DNA from: Macquaria australasica
Taxonomy: Eukaryota > Chordata > Actinopteri > Centrarchiformes > Percichthyidae
Assembly (NCBI GenBank): GCA_005408345.1
Contig: SEMN01000309.1
Coordinates: 186,001 to 250,000, forward strand
DNA: 64,000 bases
Reading direction: 5' to 3'
Shown here: one piece after another, positions 26,576 through 38,178 of the stretch
Numbering within the stretch: the stretch's first letter is position 1
Layout of the letters: each line of letters opens with the position of its first letter
Program-made: the position numbers and the translations under genes
Notes under the pieces: generated by a model
The model's database searches: none
What the model was told of the DNA's origin: nothing
The model's input: only the letters and a program-made list of their open reading frames with translations

Positions 26576-26952
26576 AACTTTAAGTCCCCCTATTTAGAAT
26601 TTATATAAATAAATGGGTTATACCCACTGTAATGTGTTCGTAAGCAGACATGTAGATGTAGATATAAGCATTTATTAATATTATAATGTCAACAACTGTA
26701 ACTCCTCCTGTGGACACCCATAAGTGGAGGCTGTATAGGCCAGTGGCAATATAGTAAAACACAGTTGTAATAATATAAAACATGTATTCATAAGATAATT
26801 TATATTTGTTGACAAATACTGTACATTAATGCACACAGTAAACATTTCCTTATATTGGCTTACAACTACATCATAGTGTTAAAAAACAATTATTAAATGT
26901 TCATATACTGCTTATAAATGCTAAATAGGAGGACTTGAAGTAAAGTGTTACC
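26576..26952. mobile_element. 377-bp MITE with about 40-bp terminal inverted repeats
   Basis: The left end starts GGTAACACTTAACTTTAAGT and continues CCCCCTATTTAG. The right end, read in reverse complement, starts GGTAACACTTTACTTCAAGT and continues CCTCCTATTTAG. The outer 40 bases match with only a few differences. The flanks CTAGAAAT and TTAAAAAT agree at six of eight bases, compatible with a decayed 8-bp target duplication. The GGTAACACTTTAC terminus is one I recognise as common in fish genomes. Non-coding. Confidence 0.85.
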
Positions 26953-29900
26953 TTAAAAATATTTTATGTGAGCAAATGGATCCAAGGCAAAACCAATAAT
27001 TTGGTCTGAGTTTATGCTACAGGTCATCATTATCATAAAATAACCTCTTATTTTCTTTTCCTGGCCCACAATTCTTATTTCACAGATGAATTATTTTACC
27101 AAGTCAAGACATGGTCACACATGACTAGCAAGAGTTGTGAGAAAAATAAATTGCCATATTATTAAAAAAAATAGGGATGTTTTTCCATTCAAGCGGCACA
27201 TGGGGCATCGTGAGCTGTTTTCAAATCACTGTCTACTAGGTAAATTGGTATAAAAGGTCTGTTATGCTTCATCTTTAGGTTCCAGCTGCTTACTTCCTGT
27301 GTTGAGTCTCCAGACTGCTGATAGTATTGTGTTGGGGTCAGGAAGAAAAGGAAACCAGTGACCGCCACTCCTTCAACAACAGGTTCAATGAGAACTGCAA
27401 GAAGAGTGTGACAACAAAATGGGTCTTCCTCCAAGGAAAACCATTTTACTGACAAAGCCTCAAATTATCGAGCCTTGGTGTCTGTAGTCAGCAGAAAAGA
27501 CATGAGTAATGCCACAAGGTGGTCAGTTGACATTAACACTGCTGGTTTTCTGCTTGTGAGTCACCAACAGTGCTGAGGCACTCCTCAATGAGCGCTCTGT
27601 CAAAAGCATTACATGTTGGTTCAAAATTTACTTTGAACAGCTCTTTTTCAAGTGGTGACTAAAAAGGTGGCTAGTTGTGTTGGGGATCAATCAAGGTGTC
27701 AGACAGATGGAAGCTGGAGGAAAAACGTGAGTAAGCAGCAGAGAAGGTTACTGAGTGAGAAAGGGACCACGTAAATACAGTTAAACAGCCCACTGGGTGG
27801 GGATTCACATCTTATCCTTTCACATGTCTCTCAAAATGTAGGCGGGGTGACAAAGTGGGAGGTGGGCCAGATTAGACAGAGGGCTAGAATTACAAATAGC
27901 TAAAGACTCTGAATATGCAATGAAAAAACACATTCCTGTATGGCTCAATTTTGATAACCTGATTGCTTACAGGATACAAGACTTTGAGTCTAGATGACAT
28001 CATTTCCTGTTATGACATAGAGCTCTAAATCTAGCTTGGTATATAAGTTCCCAGTGCACTGGTGTGACCACAAAGAGCTCGCAGAGCATTCTGAATCATA
28101 TACAGCTAATAACATGGTTTTAAACATCCTTTACCGATTTATCACCAAAATGTCCTATCTCTAAATGTATTGGATCTTCCCGCTGTGTTTAACCTGGGTA
28201 TGACCCACATGCCCTAAGGTTTCATGGATGAATCCATAAATAATCAGACTTTAATGAGGCAACATTATTAGGAATTGTATTACAAAGGCTTACAGGGGTA
28301 AAGTTGTAACCCCATCTCTGCATGGGAACCCAAAAGGCTATTTATTCCTGTCTTAAAGCTTATTAAGCTAGCTGAACCATTAGCAGTTGTCTACACAACA
28401 AAATATTGAGTGATGACATTAAATTTGAATGAGATTGATTCACTGGAATTTAACATACACATTCTGCTGTATTTGTTTACCTTTTAGCCCATTTCACTGA
28501 GATGACAAAGAGCAAGTCCTCTTTTACATATATTTCTACTTTTTCCTTGATCCACAATCATCTCTCTTTTGACCTTATAATCAATCTTAATCTGAGTGGC
28601 AGTCAGATTTAAGACAGAGGATTATACAAGAGCAAACTCAGAATGAAAGCCTGAGATTAGAAGGAGTCTGGCAGTAGTCAAGTGACTGTAGGAGCCTGGA
28701 AACTCTGAGTGCAGTGAGCTATGCTGGACTGATAGTTTGGGTTAGGTAAGGGGTGTGTATTTACTGTGTCTGTGTGTATCAGTGGGCAGACATCCTGAGC
28801 TGAAACCTTAAGTGAAACTACATCGTACTGTGGTTTACTAACAGTACGAAGGACAGAAATAAGTTGAACTGAAGTTATGAGGTTGGAGAGATGTCCTTCC
28901 ATCCCATTTCATCCTGCTTACACATGTTGCATTGAAACCCCAAGGGACAGATCAAATTCTAAGATCTGATCAAATTTTCCATAGAGCATCTTCTTTGTGG
29001 CTGGCACTCCAACCCTCTCCCCAAACTGCTGATGGCGTGACGAAAGGGGAAGACGACAGATGTTTGGTTCTTTTTTACCACTGGATGATTAGTCAAAGCT
29101 TGCATGGTCAGCCAAAGGACGCTCTGGCTCCGAGATCAGTCAAGCTTGGGCAATGTACTCATTCACCCTGGTTAACCTCAAAGAGCATGCTCCCATACCG
29201 TGCCTCTATCATGCATCTGTGTCTTTTATTATCAATACGTATTATGAACCATTATCTGTCCTGCACATGCTTAGATTACCTTACCCTGGGGTCTGAAATA
29301 ACAATGCACCAAGTACCAAAGGCAAGTAAGAAAATACCATCTTATTTTGATGATTCCAAAATGGAGGGTCCTTAAAACTTTGGCTTTTTGTATTCACATT
29401 TAAAAGATCTAAAATAATGGACACCTAGTGCTGCTTCAACGGGTTTCTTCTAATCTAACAGACAACCAACAGAAAGCCTTACACATGCCCCTCATTTGTG
29501 TGATTGAGTCCTTTTCTGTCTGTCTCCAGTATTCCTAAATCCCATGACATCTGTGTTTCTGAATGTGATTGCACAGTGTTATGGCATCTATACAAGACCA
29601 TCTTAAGATATCATAACACACATTAAATTTACTACTTTTGCATCTGTGGTGGTTTTGTACAATTTTTGACTGGGAGACCCATGATATGTGAATAGGTAAA
29701 AGATGATTGTTTCAGCAATAACTGCAGTCATTACTAATACACGGCAATGAACTTCAAAGAATGTCTTGTAATGCACTCTTTGTTATTATTCATTATCATT
29801 ACAGGAGCTTAACGCTGTAGGCTCGTGGTGATTGTGGAGAACAAGCATATCATTCCAGTTCAGAAAAGGAAGGAGGCTAACAAGCGACCACATGGCTCTA

Positions 29901-32649
29901 ATTTCCACATGAAGAAGTCTGAAGTCCCAGATGGCTTCAGAGCTCCAGTTTTTAATGGGTGTCAGACACACAGTGTGTGCATGTAAGCATGATAGAGAGG
30001 GAGAAATGGGGCTCACTCTAAGAGATGATTTCTCTATTTTCAGCAGGGGCAAGGTAGCTGTGAAAAGGAATCAGAAATGTTTTATTTGAGTAGCAGATTT
30101 CTATGTACTTCACTGTATAGAAGGGCAGGAAGCTTCAGTGTTAACGATAAAGTAGCTCCTGTTCCACGTTCACGTATTCCTAAGTTCACCCTCAACAGAT
30201 CTTTTGTTCATTTCCTCTCAACACAACTCTGACTTGGCAGTTGAAAAACAAAGTCATGATATAACAAGGGAGCCCCTCAGAGACTGAGAATTTCACAAAG
30301 TCACCCCGCAGGAAATCGAAGCAGGCTGGTACAAGATGTTCAACAGCTGTCCCTTTCTTTAAAGGAAGGTATGGAGTCCAGATGGAACTTCAGAGATAGA
30401 GTAAAGCTGCCCAAACTGGATAACTGTAGGCTCGAGGCTCCAGTGTAAGCCAGAGAGTGATTTAGTATGAGTGCACGATACACAATGAGTATCTTATATA
30501 AAAAAATAAAAAAACATGTTGCACTGCTATGTTTTATTTTGTTTGCCATCTTCAAGCATGTTGCCCGTAATGACCAATCACTACATAAACAACGATTATG
30601 TGTGTGTAAATATAACCCAGACACTTCAATACCATCACCCTCCAGACACAACCTAATAAGGATGCAAATGTCAAAGCCCCATGCTACCAAACATGTGTTT
30701 TGCAGGTGTGATGGTGAATGGACAATGGCCAATTGTTTACCCTTATGGTTCCTTTCAGGAACGGCTATTGACTCACAGCAAAGCATGACAAACAGTTTGC
30801 TAACTTAATCTCTTGACTGGGTTGAAGTGACCACTGAGACCACATAAACTAGGAAATCGACTCAAGAACTGGAAGAAGAATGATACCAAATTAGGCCAAT
30901 GAGAGAAAACCTTGATGGCCAGCCACAAAGTCTCCCTAACAAGAGAGTCCTTGTCTTTCTTGCTGTCTGTGCCTCTCCTTCCTCCGTCTCCCTCTGATTC
31001 TTTTGTACGGCTGGAGTGTTTGTGTTTATGTATAGAAAATAGCAGCGACACAGAGACTGTATGACCCAGGGGTAAAACATCCAGAGCACAGGGACTGGGG
31101 AAAAGCACAAGGCTCAGAATAGCTTGTCCCCAAGGGGGTTTTCTGTCCTGCTCCACTCTGTATTGCCACTGTCACTCTGCTTTATCGTTTTTCCAAAGCT
31201 GAGCATGCAGAACACAGATTCACCAATAACACTCACCATCCCAAACTACCTTACCTTTTACCCATCTTAACAAAAGGAAATAACAAGCTGGAGTCTGAGG
31301 AAGGGGGCTCTCTATCACCTCACCCTGTATCTGACCCAGCCTGAGAACCAACTCTGGTCCTTGCTACTGCCTCCCCCGTTACCTGGGGGGAGGAGGGAGG
31401 GTCTAAATATAACAATGACCACACAAAATTTTAGATGCTGGAGTAGCGGGCCGGCCAAAGTGGCCTTGTTTCCCAGAGTGGCAGCACTTTTCTGAGGGGT
31501 GGTATGAGGAGGACAGGAATGTCAAGGGAACAGTATTCATAAACACACAAAACCACAGGACCCTGCTGAGAAAGCCACATTCTCATAAATGGATCCTCTT
31601 CCTGGCAAGGATGGAGTCATAATACTAGCAGTGAAGCCAAAGGAAAGAGTTTAAATATCTTGTACCATTACATTATAAAAGCTTTGTAAACTCAGAATAT
31701 AAAGTTGAACAATCAATAATACATGGTTAAGAAATGCACAGGGGAAATACACAATGTTTGGGGAAGTTATGCAACCTCAAGCTGACTGTCATGTTATTTT
31801 TAAATTCCATCATGTATCCAACCATTTTTAAAACAAAAACTCCACAAATCTTTCTGCAATACAAACCTCCTTTACTGCAGCAATATGCAAATGCCCACGT
31901 CATCAATAAGCTCATGACAACATGAGATTTGATACTCACTGTTTGTATACTCCTACACCAGCACAACACCGGTTTTTACAATGTCAAACTGATTAAGAAA
32001 TTCAAAATGGTGAACACAGAGAACATGTTACCTAATAAGTAAGGCCCAACGAGGGCCAAAATCAGCTGGTCTCGAGACAAAAGCTAAGCCAAAATGATGC
32101 TAGGTTCACTGATGCACACTCCACTGGTGATTTGGTTATCATAGTTTTCATGTTCAAATTATGTTTTCAAGCACAGAAACAGGGGATTATGGTACATGGA
32201 AGGGGATCAGCCTCACACTGGAGAGAAACTGTCATTTCACCATGATTCAACAACACAAGGAGGTTAAGTATTTGGAGCAAAAATAAATCTAAAGTGGCAT
32301 ATAAAAAAGACACAAACTAGAGGCTATTATAGAGGGGAAATTCCAAGATAGCCCAAATTAGCCTTTATACAAATACCAAAAGACAAACAACTATTTGGGC
32401 TATTATCCCACAGAGCTACCACTCATCTCCTCAGAGATTGTCAGCCTGAGTGACAATCTACAATCTCAACAGAAATGTGACCTCAATTTTTCCTAACGAA
32501 AGAGTGTGGGGAATAGATTTGGCTAATTTATAGACAAAATAGCTCATGCAAATGTCGCACTGGTTTCTGGCAGAGGCTCAAAATCAAATCAGAGCCCAAA
32601 TCTAATGAACCAACACATGATGGTGCAGTATGATGATCACTTTGTGTGG

Positions 32650-33012
32650 CAAGTAGGGCTGCAGCTAACAATTATTTTCATCATCAACTAATCTGTCATT
32701 TTATCGATGAATTGATTCATCATATAAGCAATGAAATGCCCGGAAAAAGTAAAAAAATGATAATCACACATCTTCAAATTGCTTTTTATGTCTGACCAAC
32801 AATCCAAACCCAAAGATATTCAATTTACAATAATATAAAAAAGAGAAAAGCGGAAAATGATCACATTTGAAAAGCTTGAACCAGTGACACCAGAGTTTGG
32901 CTTTTTAAAAAAAAAATTAAATTACCTAGATGATTAATCAATTATCAAAATTGCTGGCGGTTAACTTTCTGTTGATTGACTGATTATTCGTCTAATAATT
33001 TCAGCTATAGTG
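32650..33012. mobile_element. Fold-back teleost interspersed repeat
   Basis: The left part (GGGCTGCAGCTAACAATTAT, then TTTCATCATCAACTAATC) and the right part (GATGATTAATCAATTATC, ending CTAATAATTTCAGCT) are degenerate inverted copies rich in ATTAATC/GATTAAT. The GGGCTGCAGCTAAC terminus is frequent in percomorph genomes. Flanks GTGGCAAG and GTGGAAAT share a partial target duplication. Non-coding. The assignment to a superfamily is uncertain. Confidence 0.65.
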
Positions 33013-35693
33013 GAAATTCTAAACAGCTAAAAGGAAAAAAAGGCATCTGTACATATCAAACACAAAATAAATTTGTGTAATATTGTATCGTGATATGATG
33101 ACGTGAGGCTAGATACGGTCTTAATGATGATTAGGCTATTCTTTATGTTGTGAGTATCCTATACTCATGTGTGAAGATCTAGGTATTAGTTTAGATGTAT
33201 CATCTAAGTTCAAATCCACTGGCCAGCTTTGGCTTTTTTGTGTGGTGTTTGCATGTTCTCCGCAGGTCTGCAAGGTTTTTGACATGCAGGTTTGGTGAAT
33301 GGGAAACTCAAAATAGCACGTAGGTGTAAATGTGTGCGTGACTGTGTTTGTCTCCCTGCCTCTCACCCAATGCATGGTGACAGTCTCCATGCAGGACCTT
33401 GTGACCCTGACAAAATAAGCAGGGACATAGGCTATATTAGCAAGACATCTGAAAAGACAACACTGAAACTCTGAAAAGACATCTCATGAGTCACACAGCA
33501 GGACTAAAGCCTGTCTGTCTTTTTTTTTTTTTGTAGTTGGCAAAAGGCTTCACTATTTGGTGCGTTTTGTGACACTGATGCGTTTGTAGGCCTTTGACAT
33601 CTGTCATAAAGCCGCCATTCAGGCAGACAAAAAGTCTATTGATGCCTCGTCACTGAAATATTACCACAACAGAACACAATGAAGGCTGCTGACTGAAGAG
33701 AGCTATGACAGAACCATTGATGGACATTAAATTTGGTCTCAGAGTAAGACATTGAAATTTAGGCCTAGTGATAGTAAAACTATTAATTGAACTGAAATGA
33801 TGGTTTTCATCAGTAGAGTTTAGTTAACCAAATTTTACCTTAATTTATTATTTGCAATGCTGCTGCAATGCTTTCATCCTGGGAAAGCAATATACATCAA
33901 GGCCTTTTGATGCCTCAAAGTCAGATATGTGGTGATTTACAGTAGAAAAATGACAAAGACTTAATCGCCAATTCTGAGAGTACTAAAAAAAAGGCTAATG
34001 CTGCTGACTGAGGCCCATTCACAGGCATAAAAACAAAATAAGGGCTCACATGCTCTGCCTCACACGTGGCTCACATCCTGTTGGAATCAGAGAGGGCAGT
34101 CTGATCATTGTTCAAGAGCACATTCAAGTGCCTGAAAGCTTCCTGCAAATAAAAGTTCAGTTCGTACCCATTTATTGAAGTCAAACAGTGCAGCTGGATT
34201 CAGCTTTTCAAAGATCAAACTTCTCCAGCAAAGCACAAAGTTACACTGATCCGATAAGCATATAAGGGGGGCAAATCCTTCCTCCTCAAACCACAAGCAC
34301 TGTGTCCCACAATGTGACACGCACACTAACGGCTGAACATAGCAACAATTTAAATAAAAAAAATACATAATGCTCCAAGCCTAGCTATGCTATAGGCTTG
34401 TGAATGTGTGCATGCTAAGCAAATAAGAACTCATTGTTATAAAAAGCTTCTGAGATGACAATCTGTGGTCTGTAGACTTGTGCTGAAATGATTAAATCCT
34501 GTGCATCCGTTAGCATATTCACTGCAAACATGCATGCGCACAAACCAACTAATTCACAAAAACATTATCTTTCTCCTTCAGCTTCATCACATGCCTTCAC
34601 AAATGTTTGCACACCAACTGATGACAGTGCATATTTAAAATGTGGGGAAATGGCTAGAGATAATGTGCACTTGCCATTCGCAACACGCACATCTGTTACA
34701 TTACACTGAAAACAAAAACACAATGAGGGGGGGGGGGCAAATGACAGTAAAACAATGACCACCACCAGACATCTGGCAGAGAGCTAAATCCTGCTGGAGA
34801 TCTCTCACTCAACACTGTCTGTAACCTCGTCCCCCACTCCATATATGAACAAGTGAGACGCCCAGTTAACCCTCCAAAGGGGACCATGCACGGCAGGCAA
34901 TGGCATGGCATACATGACCAGTAACTGGCCTACTTCTGGACGCTGGAGCATCTGTGGTCTGTGTAGTGGGTTGTGTAGGGTAAAAGACTGCTTTCTCCGA
35001 TGACAAGAACCACGTCTCCTTAGATATAATCTTATCTCGATCACAAGTAATATATAGTTCCTGATTTTGACACTTGTCTCATACCTGCTATGTATATTTT
35101 AATTAAAATGCGGAACTGGATGTCACGACTGAAACAGATTGAGAACTGGCTTCATACGCAGACAATCAGTGAGATCAGAAACTGTTCGTTGGAGTGAATT
35201 TAACAACAAAATCAAGGACGGAGAGGCGGATCCCATCACAGGCACATTTCTCGCCAGGGTTTATGTGCTTATTTAACCGCTGGAAAGCCCGTGAAGAGTG
35301 ATGCAAAATCAGAAATTCCCTTAGAGAAGCGCTCATTCACTGTCCTCACCGCAGAGGTTTTGTAAGGCTAGCCATCTACTCTTACAGTAAACGGACCATC
35401 TTCCCAGAAGAAGAACCAGTATAAATCTTAATTTCTATCAGTCACGTTTCCACAGCTGTACACGCGCGAGTAGCCGTTACAATTAGTAGGCATTGCCTCT
35501 TTTATTGGTTTGCAGTGGATTAGCCAAGTTGTAAAAACACAAAAGGACCAGATAAAGAGAACCAGGCGACATGTCTCCCGTGGCCACCCACATACTAGCG
35601 TTTCAAGCGCTAGTAATTGTAAAGTGAGAGAAGAGTAAATAGTATAGTAGAGACGCTGACGTTCAGTAGTAGCAAACCGTCGTCGCTGCTTAC

Positions 35694-35880
35694 CTTTTGG
35701 GGTGGCTTCCCTCCTCCTTCTTCTTCTTCTTCTTCTTCTTCTTCTTCTTCTGCTGCTGCTGCCGCCGCGCTGTAGCCTACCTACAAGTGGAAACAAAATC
35801 CACTATTCTCATTCTCTCCCTCGCTGTCCAGGGGAGCCGTCGCCCACACGCCGTCTCAGTACTGAAGACCTGTCCCCCGA
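35694..35880 (-). other. usp6nl: Non-coding exon 1 of the usp6nl-like gene
   Basis: A minus-strand exon ends CCAAAAG at 35694, followed by GTAAGC, and would splice to 22946, eight bases before the start codon. The reading frame of the start codon is open back through this exon to a TAG at 35803-35805, but it contains no in-frame ATG, so the exon is 5' UTR. It carries a purine GAA run and CAG triplets (35718-35762). The upstream boundary is not determined; 35880 is a guess. Confidence 0.6.
35718..35762. repeat. Compound triplet repeat (TTC)11(TGC)4
   Basis: Eleven TTC units run directly into four TGC units and then GCCGCC. On the minus strand this is GCA followed by GAA repeats inside the usp6nl-like 5' UTR exon, close to the CpG-rich promoter. 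Confidence 0.97.
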
Positions 35881-36047
35881 CTGTCGACTAGCTTCGCTGA
35901 AATCGATGCCGGTCAAACGGATTCCCCCCCGCCCCCCGCCCAGCTCTACATGCCGCGAGCTGTTTGGCAGGCGGCACAGCGGTGACACTACGACGCGCGC
36001 ACGGCGGCGGGAGGCGCGCCCCTCCCTCGCTGAGCGAAACTTTGAGC
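35820..36047. promoter_or_regulatory. CpG-rich, probably bidirectional promoter (usp6nl-like / cpt1a)
   Basis: This is the most CpG-dense stretch of the window (for example GCCGTCGCCCACACGCCG, then CGACGCGCGCACGGCGGCGG). To its left on the minus strand is the usp6nl-like first exon with donor at 35693. To its right on the plus strand is a candidate cpt1a first exon ending 36066 before GTAAGT. The two would be transcribed away from each other from less than 400 bp. The island is seen directly; the two transcription starts are inferred. Confidence 0.6.
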
Positions 36048-36066
36048 ATGGGTTCAGTGTTTGACG
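36000..36066 (+). other. cpt1a: Candidate first exon of cpt1a
   Basis: A short segment contains ATGGGTTCAGTGTTTGACG (36048-36066) followed by a strong donor, GTAAGT. No other plus-strand gene starts between here and the cpt1a coding exon at 41547. Splicing to the acceptor at 41530 makes the ATG a nine-codon upstream reading frame (MGSVFDVQE, stop at 41539). Splicing to a second acceptor at 41535 places it in frame with CPT1A, adding ten residues. The 5' boundary is a guess, and no transcript evidence is available. Confidence 0.45.
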
Positions 36067-36954
36067 GTAAGTTTTCATATTTACTGTGCGTATTTTATTT
36101 TATTTTATTTTATTTTTTACAATCCTGGGTCTCAAACAGTCTCCCTCCTTATTTTGGACTGATGTTTAAGATGCGGCTTTTCCAGCTGATAACAGAAATG
36201 TCTCCAACTAACGCGATAATTTAATTTAACGTTTGTTGAACGGTTGTTAGCCACAACGGTTAATGTAGCATTAATGCTAGCTTGTTGTGTAGCTTGATAC
36301 GTCCATGTTATTTAGGTTATAAAATAAATGATTGCAAGCAACTTAATCGTTTGAATAAAGTCTTTGACAAAAAAAAAGAGGTCATCTTGCGCCCTCTGTT
36401 GGATTAACACTAGACATACTGGTGATCCCGGGATGTTGCCTCCCGTTGTGTCTAGGTAGGTCTACATCTGTTCGACCTGTAAAGTCTTACAATAAAGCAA
36501 CGTTTACTTATGACCTTCAGCGCAGGTTATGTCCGTAATGTGGACATAAATCAAAAACTTATTTTTTTCTCCTTCTCCTTCATTTGATTGGCGGTTCTAG
36601 CCCATTTAGCTGACATTGTAGCCCTCTGTGGGACCCCTGTAGAGGTGAAATACCGTATCCAGTATTTCACGAGCAAAAAGGGGGCCATCTTTAGGGCCAG
36701 ATACACATGGCACTTGGGGTAAAAATGGCAGGGATGCTTAACATGTGCTCTTTCCTGTTGTGGTTTTTAATGGCTAAACAATCCGAAATCATAGGAAATT
36801 ATTTTGTGATATATTAAGTATAATCTGAAAATGTGCCTTCAAGTACAAACGACTACTTCAAAGTCCCTAAAATGAAACAGGCTGTAAAAAAACAGCTTTT
36901 GCTGCCCATTGGCATGCAACTGCAGAAATGTATTATCGCACCCCTGACCACTTG

Positions 36955-37197
36955 GTGTATTTAACAGTGCACTGTTTCACCACACAGATGTGGCCTGTTG
37001 ACAACACTCTGGCCACTCTGGAAATGATAATTCACACTTTTATCTCGTCACGTTTAGACTATTGTAACTCCCACTTCGCCTGCCTCAGCAAAACATCCCT
37101 GGATCTTTTACAAATGGTCCAAAATGCTGCTGCTAAGCTTTTGACCAGGTCCTCCAAAAGGTCTCATGTGACACCGATTTTGATTTATCTTCACTAG
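36955..37197 (+). pseudogene. Non-LTR retrotransposon reverse transcriptase fragment
   Basis: The translated segment contains HTFISSRLDYCNSHFACLSK, then LLQMVQNAAAKLLTRSSKR and HVTPIL. This matches the conserved C-terminal part of non-LTR (L2/Rex-like) reverse transcriptases, which read approximately ISSRLDYCNsLl.gl and lQ.vQNaAArll. Only about 80 residues survive, followed by a stop, with no 5' part. It is a dead, 5'-truncated remnant in the sense orientation of the cpt1a intron. Confidence 0.85.
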
Positions 37198-38059
37198 CTG
37201 CATTTCATTTGGGTATGCCAGTTCTAGGGCCCTTGTATTGTACATGCTGGCTCACTGAAATCGCAGACTGGGATGCCACTTAAATGCAACAGATTCATCA
37301 TTAATGTGATTAGTAACGCCTGTACTTTTTCTCCTATGACAAGTCAGAATGGTGCACTCTATTGGTGAGATGATGTCAATATCATGATATGAGGAGGTGG
37401 ACACAGTATTGAATATGAACACATTTACAATATAATGCAATACGTTACAATTACCCTGCAAATATACTACCTTTGTTAAAGTGTTGCTTTTATAATGTCC
37501 ACTCCCTGTAATGCAGGAACTGCACAACCGGGGATGATTTTGCCATGCAGTTTATACCGTGGTAGCACTTCCTATAATATCTCTGACTGGATTATACAAA
37601 TGTTACAAATCAATGGGAAAGACTGCTTTATGACAGCGTTGGACTTTGATATGATTTTTTCATCAGTTGGATGAAGTAACTTGATTGTTCCGGACATTCC
37701 CATTTGTTGTTTTTTTTGTTGTTTTTTTATCAATAACAGTTTCTACACTTATTTTCCACATAATTTACTATTTTATGGTATATATCACATTGTGAAAAAA
37801 TACCATATACCATGATAGAGGTTTTTATCCATATTGCCCAGTCCTATTGTGCAGATGTTGTTAATATTGTGTCCATCCATCCTGTGTCCATGGAGTACTG
37901 GGTACCCAGAAATGCCCATGGTTGGTGTCTGTGATGTCATGTCTTTCCATTTGTTACCAGCTGTCCTCGTACAACCATTTTTATAGCACAAAGAGACCCC
38001 AGGGGGGCGCTGTTTCTACCAGGACGTGTCCTGTAGGCCAGTAAAAGGGGCCGGCTGTG

Positions 38060-38178
38060 TATACAAGTCTGTGCTACCATTCATGCAGAGGGTAGAGCAG
38101 TTCACGCCGACAGCCGAGCAGTGTCACCTCCTCGTCAAAACAGAAAGCTCTGCTCTCTCAGACTGACAGAAAAGGTTG
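38060..38178 (+). promoter_or_regulatory. Possible alternative cpt1a promoter and first exon
   Basis: TATACAA at 38060-38066 lies about 25-30 bases upstream of a mixed, moderately GC-rich segment (GGTAGAGCAGTTCACGCCGA) that ends at 38178 before a consensus donor, GTGAGT. Mammalian CPT1A is known to use more than one first exon, which makes an alternative promoter plausible. This is inference from motif spacing only. Confidence 0.3.

Larger units (their letters stand above)
22947..35693 (-). other. usp6nl-like intron 1 (12.7 kb)
   Basis: The donor (exon ending CCAAAAG, then GTAAGC) is at 35693 and the acceptor (CCAG) ends at 22947 on the minus strand. The intron is AT-rich. It holds the three inverted-repeat elements listed separately and a TG microsatellite. 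No other exon, RNA gene or reading frame with recognisable content was seen. An intron this long and placed first often carries enhancers, but I cannot point to one. Confidence 0.65.

Noticed and set aside
22947..35693. Numerous 60-150 residue frames in usp6nl-like intron 1 (for example 28932-29375 and 30340-30786)
   Set aside because: None has a recognisable domain, compositional bias of coding sequence, or splice-consistent neighbours. They are expected by chance in 12.7 kb.
35695..35796. Arginine-run extension of the usp6nl-like protein from a TTG codon
   Set aside because: The frame is open into the start codon, but there is no ATG and an in-frame TAG stands at 35803. The Arg run is simply the GAA/AGA triplet repeat read in one frame.
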